From Marivirga sp. ANT-B6 (lineage in GTDB: Bacteria; Bacteroidota; Bacteroidia; Cytophagales; Cyclobacteriaceae), in contig LXQK01000170.1 in NCBI GenBank assembly GCA_001683905.1, positions 12,511 to 62,024 of the forward strand: a stretch of DNA of 49,514 bases, read 5' to 3'. The number at the start of each line of letters is the position of its first letter. The stretch's first letter is position 1. A program made the position numbers and the translations under genes. Shown one piece after another: positions 36,866-43,896 of this stretch. The notes under the pieces are model-generated. The model was not told where the DNA came from. It saw only the letters and a list, made by a program, of their open reading frames with translations, and made no database searches.

Positions 36866-37753
36866 ATGGCGAATTTAAAAGAGGTAAAAAGCAGGATCAG
36901 TTCGGTATCTTCTACGCAGCAGATTACCAGGGCCATGAAGATGGTGGCCGCATCAAAATTGCGCAGGGCACAGGAAAGAATAACCCAAATGCGCCCCTAT
37001 GCTCAGAAACTGGGCGAGATACTTAGAAACGTAAGTGGTGGACAGGGGGATGATGATGCCAGCGTATACAGTACAAGACGCGAAATAAACAGGGTGTTGA
37101 TCATTGCCATTACTTCTGATAAAGGGTTGTGTGGGGGTTTTAACAGCAACGTTTTTCGTGCGACCACTGCCTTGCTCAAAGAAAAATATGTGCGCCAATA
37201 TACTAAGGAGCAAGTTGTGATATTGCCGATAGGCAAAAAAGCACTGGACAACTACCGCAAGCGTGGCTTTGAAATCGTCCCTGACTTTGGGGGCATATTT
37301 TCGGATCTTTCTTTCGACACAGCAAAGCTTGCCGCAGAATATGCCATGGAGGCTTTTAAAAACGATGAGTACGACCGTGTAGAACTGGTATACAATGAGT
37401 TTAAAAATGTAGCTACTCAGATCATGCGTACCGAGCAGTTTCTGCCAATTCCTGAAGCAGAAGTAGATGGCGAAAGCAACAGCAATACGATCGATTATAT
37501 TTTTGAGCCGTCTAAGGATTATATTGTGGAGGAGCTCATCCCTACCTCATTGAAAATCCAGTTTTATAAAGCGTTGCTGGAATCTAATGCCGCCGAACAT
37601 GGGGCCAGGATGACAGCCATGGATAAGGCGACGGAAAATGCGGGTGAACTACTTAAGGAGTTGAAATTGAAATATAACAGAACAAGACAGGCTGCCATTA
37701 CTACGGAGATCTTAGAGATTGTGGCCGGTGCAGAGGCACTCGGTGGTAGGTAA
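36866..37753 (+). CDS. atpG: ATP synthase F1 subunit gamma
   Basis: This is the 295-residue central rotor shaft. The N-terminal helix shows MANLKEVKSRISSVSSTQQI and MKMVAASKLRRAQ. ITSDKGLCGGFN is in the middle, and the C-terminal helix has RMTAMDKATENAGELL and the typical NRTRQAAITTEILEIVAGA. Both ends of the long coiled coil are therefore intact. The operon ends here with a terminator, without atpD and atpC. Confidence 0.96.
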   Translation: MANLKEVKSRISSVSSTQQITRAMKMVAASKLRRAQERITQMRPYAQKLGEILRNVSGGQGDDDASVYSTRREINRVLIIAITSDKGLCGGFNSNVFRATTALLKEKYVRQYTKEQVVILPIGKKALDNYRKRGFEIVPDFGGIFSDLSFDTAKLAAEYAMEAFKNDEYDRVELVYNEFKNVATQIMRTEQFLPIPEAEVDGESNSNTIDYIFEPSKDYIVEELIPTSLKIQFYKALLESNAAEHGARMTAMDKATENAGELLKELKLKYNRTRQAAITTEILEIVAGAEALGGR

Positions 37754-37760
37754 ACCTTTC

Positions 37761-37800
37761 AAGCCCATGATTAAAAAGCGCAAGTAATTGGGCTTTTTTT
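37761..37800 (+). terminator. Rho-independent terminator after atpG
   Basis: AAGCCCA (37761-37767) pairs with TGGGCTT (37789-37795), followed by a run of T ending at 37800. It ends the atp operon. Confidence 0.7.
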
Positions 37801-37841
37801 ATGCCTTTTTAGGTGTTTATTTGCACGAAATGGTGCATTTT

Positions 37842-37930
37842 GCGTGAGGGATTGCAGCGGAAAACCCACAGCCACAAGGTACGCGTGGCGAGGATTTGGA
37901 GCGGAAAGCGCGACCCGTAGGGGCACGCCC
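37842..37930 (+). repeat. GC-rich extragenic repeat-like element
   Basis: Two related 22-nt units occur at 37846-37867 and 37890-37911. Both begin GAGG and share AGCGGAAA; 17 of 22 positions are the same. Each is preceded by GCGTG. The element ends in a G/C-rich tail (CGACCCGTAGGGGCACGCCC, 37911-37930). It lies in the gap between the atpG terminator and the next gene, is richer in G+C than its surroundings, and makes a spurious open frame from 37844 into the next gene. Confidence 0.5.
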
Positions 37931-37951
37931 ACTTTAGCCATACCCAGAAAT

Positions 37952-38776
37952 ATGTTTTTCAGGATTTATCGGTATATCAATGTCTTCAGTATTGATGTAG
38001 CCGCAGGGGCTGCCATCTGTGCTTGCGCCGTTGCCCGGGTGGCGGGGGTGAAGGTATTGTGGCCTGCCTTTACTGCCTTGGCGGTATGCGTGTGGCTGAT
38101 CTATACAGTCGATCACCTGTTGGATGCACGCCAAATCCGACACCGTGCACATAGCTATCGGCATCAGGTTCACCAGCAATATTTTCAGCCTATTGCATGG
38201 ACTTGCGGGTTGATGGCGCTGGCAGGGATTGGCATTTTGTTTTATTTGCCCGCGGCTGTGCTTTTGAACGGTTTGCTGCTGCTCAGCTTAGTGGGTATTT
38301 ACTTTGTTGCCGTTCGTTATGTGAAGGGGTTTTATTTTCCCAAAGAAGGCATTATCGCCTTGGTATATACGCTGGGAATTTTTCTTGTAGGGTTCTCTAA
38401 GGATCCTTCTTTCCTGGTAATGCCCATGCGCATCCTTTTTGTGCAGCTGCTATTGGTGGCCATGACCAATGTGGTTCTATTTGCTTACCTCGAGTATGAC
38501 AGTGATCTGGAAGATGGGCAGCCGTCTATCGTTACACATTGGGGAATGCCCTTCACCAAATATACGCTGTGGCTATTGTTAGGCCTACAATATGCCAGTT
38601 TGGCAGCCGTAATCGCCCTTGGATTCGAGTCGTTGCTCCTGTGGCAGTACATTCTACTAGCGATGACCTTCATGCTTCATCTTATCTTTGTAAAACCATC
38701 GTGGTTTCAAAATATAACGTACCGGATATTTGGCGACCTGGTTTTCTTTTTTCCATCTATCTTGCTGCTTTCATGA
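37952..38776 (+). CDS. UbiA-superfamily-like polytopic membrane protein
   Basis: This 274-residue protein has eight or nine predicted membrane helices. Two loops look like the Asp-rich motifs of UbiA-type prenyltransferases: YTVDHLLDARQ near residue 53, and YLEYDSDLEDGQP near residue 180. In UbiA these loops bind Mg and prenyl diphosphate. The substrate is unknown and the enzyme activity unproven. The ATG at 37952 is chosen, because the upstream part of the open frame is translated from the repeat element. The stop codon overlaps the start of the methyltransferase gene (ATGA), so the two proteins are made together. Confidence 0.68.
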   Translation: MFFRIYRYINVFSIDVAAGAAICACAVARVAGVKVLWPAFTALAVCVWLIYTVDHLLDARQIRHRAHSYRHQVHQQYFQPIAWTCGLMALAGIGILFYLPAAVLLNGLLLLSLVGIYFVAVRYVKGFYFPKEGIIALVYTLGIFLVGFSKDPSFLVMPMRILFVQLLLVAMTNVVLFAYLEYDSDLEDGQPSIVTHWGMPFTKYTLWLLLGLQYASLAAVIALGFESLLLWQYILLAMTFMLHLIFVKPSWFQNITYRIFGDLVFFFPSILLLS

Positions 38777-39420
38777 AAATGGGCGCATTAAACGACTACA
38801 ATCTGATCGCTGGAATTTACGACAGGTTGGTATACTTTGTCTTCGGAAAGCGGCTATGGGATGCTCAGAGAGAGTTTTTGCATACTATTCCAGCAGACGC
38901 CAGCGTGTTGGTGTTGGGAGGCGGTACGGGCAGGTTTTTGCATGCGATGCCAGCGCAGGTGGGTAAGATCTATTATATCGATGCGTCAGAAAAAATGCTC
39001 AGGATAGCCCGCCAGCAGGAACCGCCACATTTGTCAGGGAAGATACAATGGGCACATGGCACAGAGACAGTCCTGAAACCAGGCAAAACCTATGATGTGA
39101 TTATCACTTTTTTCTATCTTGATCTTTTTACCGCTGAAAAGCTGGAAAACATCATGGCGCTATTGCGGCAGACGCTGCATGAAGATGGGCTGTGGTTGAT
39201 GTGCGACTTCGAGCTATCTGCCACGACCCACCGGTGGTGGCAAAGCATTTTGGTAAAGACGATGCTGCTATTCTTTAAAATAATGACCAGGCTCGAGGCA
39301 AAGAAGTTGCTTCCATTTGCTGCCTTTTTTGCACGGCACCAACTGATTGCGCAACGCGAGGCTTCGTTTTGCAAAGGCATGGTACGTTCTGTTGTATATG
39401 TGAAGAAAATGGTGCAATAA
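38773..39420 (+). CDS. Class I SAM-dependent methyltransferase
   Basis: The 215-residue protein has SAM-binding motif I VLVLGGGTGRFLHAM near residue 36, an acidic end of strand 2 in YYIDASEKML, and the later segment YDVIITFFYLDLF (motif IV-like). The C-terminus has aromatic residues and a basic tail. The start codon ATG overlaps the TGA of the UbiA-like gene, which indicates coupling. It may modify the product of the UbiA-like enzyme, in the way UbiE/MenG acts after UbiA/MenA; this is inference. A second ATG (38779) is also possible. Confidence 0.8.
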   Translation: MKMGALNDYNLIAGIYDRLVYFVFGKRLWDAQREFLHTIPADASVLVLGGGTGRFLHAMPAQVGKIYYIDASEKMLRIARQQEPPHLSGKIQWAHGTETVLKPGKTYDVIITFFYLDLFTAEKLENIMALLRQTLHEDGLWLMCDFELSATTHRWWQSILVKTMLLFFKIMTRLEAKKLLPFAAFFARHQLIAQREASFCKGMVRSVVYVKKMVQ

Positions 39421-39468
39421 GGATAATAGCCAACTTTGCGGATATTCTTTTTACAGCATCTCTTCCTG

Positions 39469-39705
39469 CTACTTTTCTCTCTTTTTTCTACCTCTCATTA
39501 CCAGATACAGCACAATTGCCAATACTGGAATGCCAATATAGAAGATAATGCTAAAAGGTGATGACAGATCGATAGGATCATTGTCGCTTGGCTTGGGGAG
39601 CCCCTGTGGTGACTGGGCGACCGCAGCTGTAGCAAGCAACATCGGTAAAATGATAAGGCTCCTAAAGGAGTATACGTATTTGGATTTTTGTTGCATGACC
39701 TTCAT
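39469..39705 (-). CDS. Small signal-peptide plus transmembrane protein
   Basis: This 78-residue protein has an N-terminal signal peptide (SLIILPMLLATAAVAQ), a short Pro/Asp-rich segment, one membrane helix (IIFYIGIPVLAIVLYLVM) and a basic tail RGRKKREK. Similar tiny proteins are common in Bacteroidota and have no known function. The frame is open further upstream to 39978, but that part comes from a GC-rich repeat-like element and has no protein-like composition. The ATG at 39705 (or 39696) is the likely start. Confidence 0.6.
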   Translation of the reverse strand: MKVMQQKSKYVYSFRSLIILPMLLATAAVAQSPQGLPKPSDNDPIDLSSPFSIIFYIGIPVLAIVLYLVMRGRKKREK

Positions 39706-40124
39706 AACATTTATGGTAAGCGTTCTGTTCAAAAAGGAAGTCAGGGAAACCATTGTGGCATACGACTCCGGGCAAGTACATTGCTTATCTAACGCCAGGG
39801 GAGCGGGTTCTATATCCTTCGGGGAACGACACCGTAGATAAAAGCAGGCCTCCGAAAGCGGAAAAATATCAAAGCAATAGGCACGACGTTTCGATATCAG
39901 CTGGCCCATGATGTGCGGTTCTGGGGGTGCCGCTTTTCCCACCCACGCTCCTGCCGCGCAGCGTCGGGCTTTCGGCACTCGCCCCCTTCACACGTGCCAT
40001 TTCGGGCTCATACAATGCCTCTATCCCTCACCCATTACAGCTAAACCCTTTCTCCCAAATCTGAAAGAGGTATTGGCTACTGAAAGGTAGAAAAGTTCCA
40101 GAAAAATTTTACTGACTCCATTCT
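39706..40124. other. Non-coding gap holding a GC-rich palindromic element
   Basis: No credible gene lies here. The main content is a GC-rich element at about 39909-40030, listed separately. The remaining sequence shows scattered GC-rich words such as CCGAAAGCGG near 39852, which may be degraded pieces of the same element. Confidence 0.5.
39909..40030 (-). repeat. GC-rich extragenic palindromic repeat-like element
   Basis: The outer arms GGGGGTGCCG (39923-39932) and CGGCA-CTCG-CCCCC (39973-39986) pair with a 4-nt bulge. Inside, CCCACGCT (39942-39949) pairs with AGCGT-C-GGG (39960-39968). Read on the minus strand, the element begins GTGAGGGATAGA, similar to the start of the element at 37845 (GTGAGGGATTGC). 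It also contains CCGAAAGCCCGAC, a word similar to the GCGGAAAGCGCGAC of the other element. This suggests two members or relatives of a dispersed repeat family. Confidence 0.45.
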
Positions 40125-40940
40125 CTACGCGAACAACGAGAGCTGAACGGCTGGTATTGCGGCTGGAATGCTGAATGGATCAATCTGATAGACAGGGATT
40201 TCTGCTGTCCGGGAGGTGAGGATTATTTCTACGCCATCAGCATGCGCCTGGAAAAGACCATGCACAAGCGCAGGGTCATTGTTTTCCTTCGAGAGGTGCG
40301 ACAAAAACAGGTGCGACATAAAAGCGGGCTTATGCTTACAGAAGATCTCCAATGCCTGCTGATTGGAAAGATGCCCATAGGCGCTGCTGATGCGGCGCTT
40401 TAGGTGGTATGGATAGAAGCCCTTTTCGAGCATTTCCGTGTCATAGTTGGTTTCAAGAAATATAGCATGGCAACACTTGAAATGCCTGATCACATGTTCG
40501 CAGGGTGTGCCGATATCGGTAAATACTCCCACGCAAATATCATTATACTTGATCACGAAGCTCTGCGGGTCGTGTGCATCGTGGTTTTTAGGGAAAGCGG
40601 TGACAGTCATTGCTCCGATGGATACGGCATGATAAGGCATCAGTTTTTGTTGCAGGGGATCTTCAGGATAAAGGTGTGTCTTATTTAATGTGCCTGGCGT
40701 ACTATAGACTGGTAGCTGATATTTTTTTGCCAGCACCCTCACCCCTCTGATATGGTCACTGTGTTCGTGAGAGATAAACAGCGCCTTTACCCTGCTCATC
40801 GAAAGCCCAAGACGCACCATGCGGCGCTCAATTTCGCGGCAGCTGATGCCCGCATCTATCAACACTGCCTCCTTCTCGTTGCCAATATAGAAGCAATTGC
40901 CATTGCTACCTGAATTGAGGGCTGTAACAAATAAACTCAT
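40125..40940 (-). CDS. MBL-fold metallo-hydrolase (YycJ/WalJ-like)
   Basis: This 271-residue protein has the metal motif HEHSDH near residue 58, preceded by the opening SLFVTALNSGSNGNCFYIG that is typical of the YycJ/VicX/WalJ group. A further His/Asp set follows (FPKNHDAHDP, FTDIGTPCEHV, LETNYD, HLSNQQALE). Members are thought to be double-strand DNA 5'-exonucleases or related phosphodiesterases. The protein is cytoplasmic. The frame is open to 41039, but the ATG at 40940 starts exactly at the conserved N-terminus. Confidence 0.85.
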   Translation of the reverse strand: MSLFVTALNSGSNGNCFYIGNEKEAVLIDAGISCREIERRMVRLGLSMSRVKALFISHEHSDHIRGVRVLAKKYQLPVYSTPGTLNKTHLYPEDPLQQKLMPYHAVSIGAMTVTAFPKNHDAHDPQSFVIKYNDICVGVFTDIGTPCEHVIRHFKCCHAIFLETNYDTEMLEKGFYPYHLKRRISSAYGHLSNQQALEIFCKHKPAFMSHLFLSHLSKENNDPALVHGLFQAHADGVEIILTSRTAEIPVYQIDPFSIPAAIPAVQLSLFA

Positions 40941-41087
40941 TATACAAATAAAGCGAAATGATGTCCCTAAACCAATGGGTGTCGGAGGAATATTTGTGAC
41001 GTGATTATTCTCAAATCTTCTGGATGCAATTTGATCCACTTTACGAGGTGGATTAAATTACCGTTATCTGCTGTTTACAGTCGACCT

Positions 41088-42344
41088 TTAGCGGTTTGCC
41101 TTACTGATGACGAAGTTAGCGACCCATTGGTAGACGAAAATGGCAATCAGGAAAAAGAAGCTGATGAAATTGATGAGGATACCGTTCACCAGGCTTAACC
41201 ACAAAGCTAAAAGTCCTATGATAGCCGTAATTACTGTATAGGACACCAGAATTTGATCACTTCTCTTCGTCTCTCCGTTATACATACTTCCAATAGGGAT
41301 AAGCATCAATAATGAAAATCCTGCCAGGCCAAGCCAATGATCAGTGCTAAAGAACGCATAGATCAACAATGAAATCATAGCGACAAAAAGCAGGGCTCCC
41401 ACCAACCTCGCCACACGTTTTTCGCGGTTGGAAAGGGCATACTTACCATATGGATTAAGGAAGAGGAATAAATCATGGAGCGGGGACAGAAACCATGAGG
41501 AAAAGGCAAAGATAAACATCCCCACCATGATGGGTATCAGCACCGGCTGCAGCGAGCTATTGTTTTCAGCGGTACTTCGCAGCACTCTAAAAAGTACATA
41601 AAAGCCAATGATGAAGGCCCACTGAAGTTTCCCCTTCAGGTTGCCGATCCAAAAGCTGTAACGCAGGAACAGGCTGTAAATAAAGAACTTTGACTTCAAC
41701 GCTTCGATGAGCCCAGCTTTTGCATATTCGCTGTTGGGGTCATTTTTTAATGCTTCCTTAAAATGCACCAATGCCTTATCATACTCCCGCTTTTCAAGTA
41801 GTGTAAAGCCGAAATTAGCGTGTGTAAAGGCGTTATTAGGATCGGTTTCAAGGGCTGTATTTATTGTTTCATAAGCGGCTTCCTTGTCACCCAGCTTGCC
41901 CAAGGCAGCCGATCGGATATTGAGGCAGTTCAGGTTTTCCGGATCTACCGATAGCCCTTCATTAGCCATGCTTAGCGCATCTTTAAAATCTTTGCTATTG
42001 AGGTGAAGTTGCGCCTTGACGCCAAAATAATCAGCATTATAGGGGTTTAAAAGTATGGCCTCGTCTATTTTTGCCATAGCCAATATACTTTTACGAAGGG
42101 CAAAGTATATGCGTGCGAGCAAATGTATGGCGAAATCGTTCGCGGGGTTGATGGAAATGGCTCTTTCCACAGTTTCCTGCGCCAGAAGATATTCACCAAC
42201 GTTATATTTGCATAACGCCAGGAGAACCAGGGCTTCTTCGTTATTTGGCTCCTGTGAAAGTGCCACTTTAAGCTCACTTTCTGCGCGCTGAAAATTACTT
42301 TGCTCTATCAACAACATTGCCCGTTGCATTGCTGGCTCTACCAT
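41088..42344 (-). CDS. TPR-repeat protein with C-terminal polytopic membrane domain
   Basis: This 418-residue protein has about six tetratricopeptide repeats in the first 225 residues (for example NNEEALVLLALCKYNVGEYL and NAFTHANFGFTLLEKREYDK). About six membrane helices follow (about 240-410). There is no signal peptide, so the TPR part should face the cytoplasm. Its start overlaps the stop of the AAA+ gene (TAATG), so it is translationally coupled to that ATPase. The pair looks like an ATPase and its membrane receptor. Function is unknown. Confidence 0.78.
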   Translation of the reverse strand: MVEPAMQRAMLLIEQSNFQRAESELKVALSQEPNNEEALVLLALCKYNVGEYLLAQETVERAISINPANDFAIHLLARIYFALRKSILAMAKIDEAILLNPYNADYFGVKAQLHLNSKDFKDALSMANEGLSVDPENLNCLNIRSAALGKLGDKEAAYETINTALETDPNNAFTHANFGFTLLEKREYDKALVHFKEALKNDPNSEYAKAGLIEALKSKFFIYSLFLRYSFWIGNLKGKLQWAFIIGFYVLFRVLRSTAENNSSLQPVLIPIMVGMFIFAFSSWFLSPLHDLFLFLNPYGKYALSNREKRVARLVGALLFVAMISLLIYAFFSTDHWLGLAGFSLLMLIPIGSMYNGETKRSDQILVSYTVITAIIGLLALWLSLVNGILINFISFFFLIAIFVYQWVANFVISKANR

Positions 42345-43663
42345 TATTTCTTGATGTTTAAATAGGTGAGGATCTCATCGTAGAGACCTGATTCGTTGGC
42401 GTATAAAGCATAATTTCGGGCAGTACTAAACCATTCTAAGGTTGTGGCGCGATGTTTTTTGACAGCGTTCTTCAGGTCTTTGGTTAAAAGGGGAGCAGGA
42501 ACGCCGGTTTTGAAAGCCTCCGCCAATTTCTCTTCTATGGCCAGATCGATAACGGCCTCCAGGTCGGCACCAGAAAAATTATGCGTGGCCTTGGCAACAT
42601 CTTTATAATCTATGTTTTTGGCTGGTTTCTTTTGCAGTTTTACTTTCAGAATGGCCTCACGGCTAAGCTGGTCGGGAGGGGATACAAAGATAATGCGATC
42701 GAAACGACCGGGCCTTCGAAAGGCGGGATCGAGATGCCATGGTGCATTGGTGGCGCCCAGGATCAGGAGACCATCATTGTCAGACTCCAACCCATCGAGC
42801 TCTGCCAGGAACTGGTTAATCAGGTGCCGCCCTGCTGACTGCTTCATGTCGGAGCGATTGGCGCCGAGGGCGTCTATTTCATCGAAAAATAATACACAAG
42901 GACGGTGCCGGCGTGCTGTTTCAAAGATTTGGTGGAGGTTTTTTTCGCTATTGCCAATCCACATATCCAATACATCATTGATGCCAACACTCATAAATTT
43001 TGCCTTCACCTCACCCGCAGTAGCCCTGGCCAGGTGTGTTTTGCCGCAGCCTGGCGGTCCGTACAGTAATATGCCACCTCCTACCTTTTTACCGTAGGCA
43101 GCATATAGCTCCTTGTGCAGGAGGGGTTTGATGATCTTGAGGTCTATCTCATTTTTCACATGGTCTAGCCCGCCAACATCTTTGAAAGAGATATTCGGCC
43201 TTTCTACGGCTATGGCCGATGACGCCATTTCCTGGTCGTCGACCTGTTGCATGTCGGCCTGTAAACTTTGTTTCAGCCTATTTTCTAAAGCTTCATCATT
43301 TGCATTAGGGTCCAGTTGCAGCGCTTGCTGGTAAACTTCCGAGGCCTGCGCTTGTGCGCCATCTTCCAGGAGGGATCGGCTATATAAGAGTAATGCGGGC
43401 ACAGATGGAGGATTTTCCTTGATGAGGTCTTCCAGGAGAATAATAGCCGAAGAAATTTTGTTTAACCCTAAAAAGCAGCCTGCGAGACCTAGCTTGGAAT
43501 CCAGATCGCCAGGTTGTGATTTTAATATAATTTTAAAATGCCCCTCGGCCTCTTCAAAAGCTTGCTGCTGATACAGCAATCCGGCGATATGTTTGCGTAG
43601 CGGAATGTTATCAGGAGAAAATTGCAGCGCTTCCTGAAGAGCTTGAAGCTGGTTTTGATCCAT
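42344..43663 (-). CDS. TPR-AAA+ ATPase (CDC48/Vps4-like AAA domain)
   Basis: The 439-residue protein has N-terminal TPR repeats (about 1-130) and a single classic AAA domain. Visible parts are Walker A GPPGCGKTH (about 198), the pore-loop region MWIGNSEKNL with an aromatic Trp, Walker B CVLFFDEIDALG (about 257) and the arginine-finger segment AFRRPGRFDR. The C-terminal helical tail WFSTARNYALYANESGLYDE is typical of this bacterial group. It should act as an ATP-driven unfoldase or remodelling enzyme; the substrate is unknown. The ATG at 43663 is preferred, since the upstream TTG (43684) overlaps the promoter -7 element. Confidence 0.85.
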   Translation of the reverse strand: MDQNQLQALQEALQFSPDNIPLRKHIAGLLYQQQAFEEAEGHFKIILKSQPGDLDSKLGLAGCFLGLNKISSAIILLEDLIKENPPSVPALLLYSRSLLEDGAQAQASEVYQQALQLDPNANDEALENRLKQSLQADMQQVDDQEMASSAIAVERPNISFKDVGGLDHVKNEIDLKIIKPLLHKELYAAYGKKVGGGILLYGPPGCGKTHLARATAGEVKAKFMSVGINDVLDMWIGNSEKNLHQIFETARRHRPCVLFFDEIDALGANRSDMKQSAGRHLINQFLAELDGLESDNDGLLILGATNAPWHLDPAFRRPGRFDRIIFVSPPDQLSREAILKVKLQKKPAKNIDYKDVAKATHNFSGADLEAVIDLAIEEKLAEAFKTGVPAPLLTKDLKNAVKKHRATTLEWFSTARNYALYANESGLYDEILTYLNIKK

Positions 43664-43681
43664 TTTATCTAAGTAATGTTC

Positions 43682-43711
43682 CAAATTAGATTTATAATTT
43701 GATTGCGCAAA
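43682..43711 (-). promoter_or_regulatory. Promoter of the AAA+/TPR operon
   Basis: On the minus strand, a TTTG (complement of 43708-43711) lies 19 nt before TAATTTG (complement of 43682-43688), which is one T short of the -7 consensus. The position implies a short leader to the ATG at 43663. Confidence 0.45.
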
Positions 43712-43791
43712 ATAATTCTGCTGTCCTATGGATATTTTTTAAAACAGAAAGGTAAGTGTTTTTGTATTGGCTGGATTGTAAACTTCGACCC

Positions 43792-43830
43792 GTGTACGAA
43801 ATCAGACATATGGTGTACGATATCAAACAT
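43792..43830 (+). promoter_or_regulatory. Tandem palindromic operator before the FtsX-type permease
   Basis: Two imperfect palindromes, TGTACGAAATCAGACA (43793-43808) and TGTACGATATCAAACA (43814-43829), are spaced exactly 21 bp apart, two turns of the helix. With flanking bases they share 16 of 18 positions. The form TGTnCG-N4-CnnACA resembles the paired sites of dimeric activators such as NtrC-type proteins. Confidence 0.6.
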
Positions 43831-43896
43831 CATTAGCTATATTAAATTCGCAATCATTTGTATATCAATACTTTAAATAGTGGTATAAAAATTGAA

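Noticed and set aside
37844-37951. N-terminal extension of the UbiA-like protein (36 codons)
   Set aside because: It is translated from the GC-rich repeat element, has no protein-like pattern, and the ATG at 37952 begins the first membrane region.
38539-38772. In-frame extension of the methyltransferase into the UbiA-like gene
   Set aside because: It runs in another frame of a clear membrane-protein gene. The ATGA overlap at 38773 gives a normal N-terminus.
39706-39978. Extended open frame upstream of the small membrane protein
   Set aside because: It has Cys/Arg/Pro-rich composition from the palindromic element; the signal peptide starts only at 39705 or 39696.
40941-41039. 33-codon extension of the MBL-fold hydrolase
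   Set aside because: The conserved family N-terminus starts at the ATG at 40940.
43741-43896. Sigma-54 promoter for the permease
   Set aside because: TGGCTGGATTGT near 43768 has GG and GT with the wrong spacing, and no other -24/-12 pair was found.
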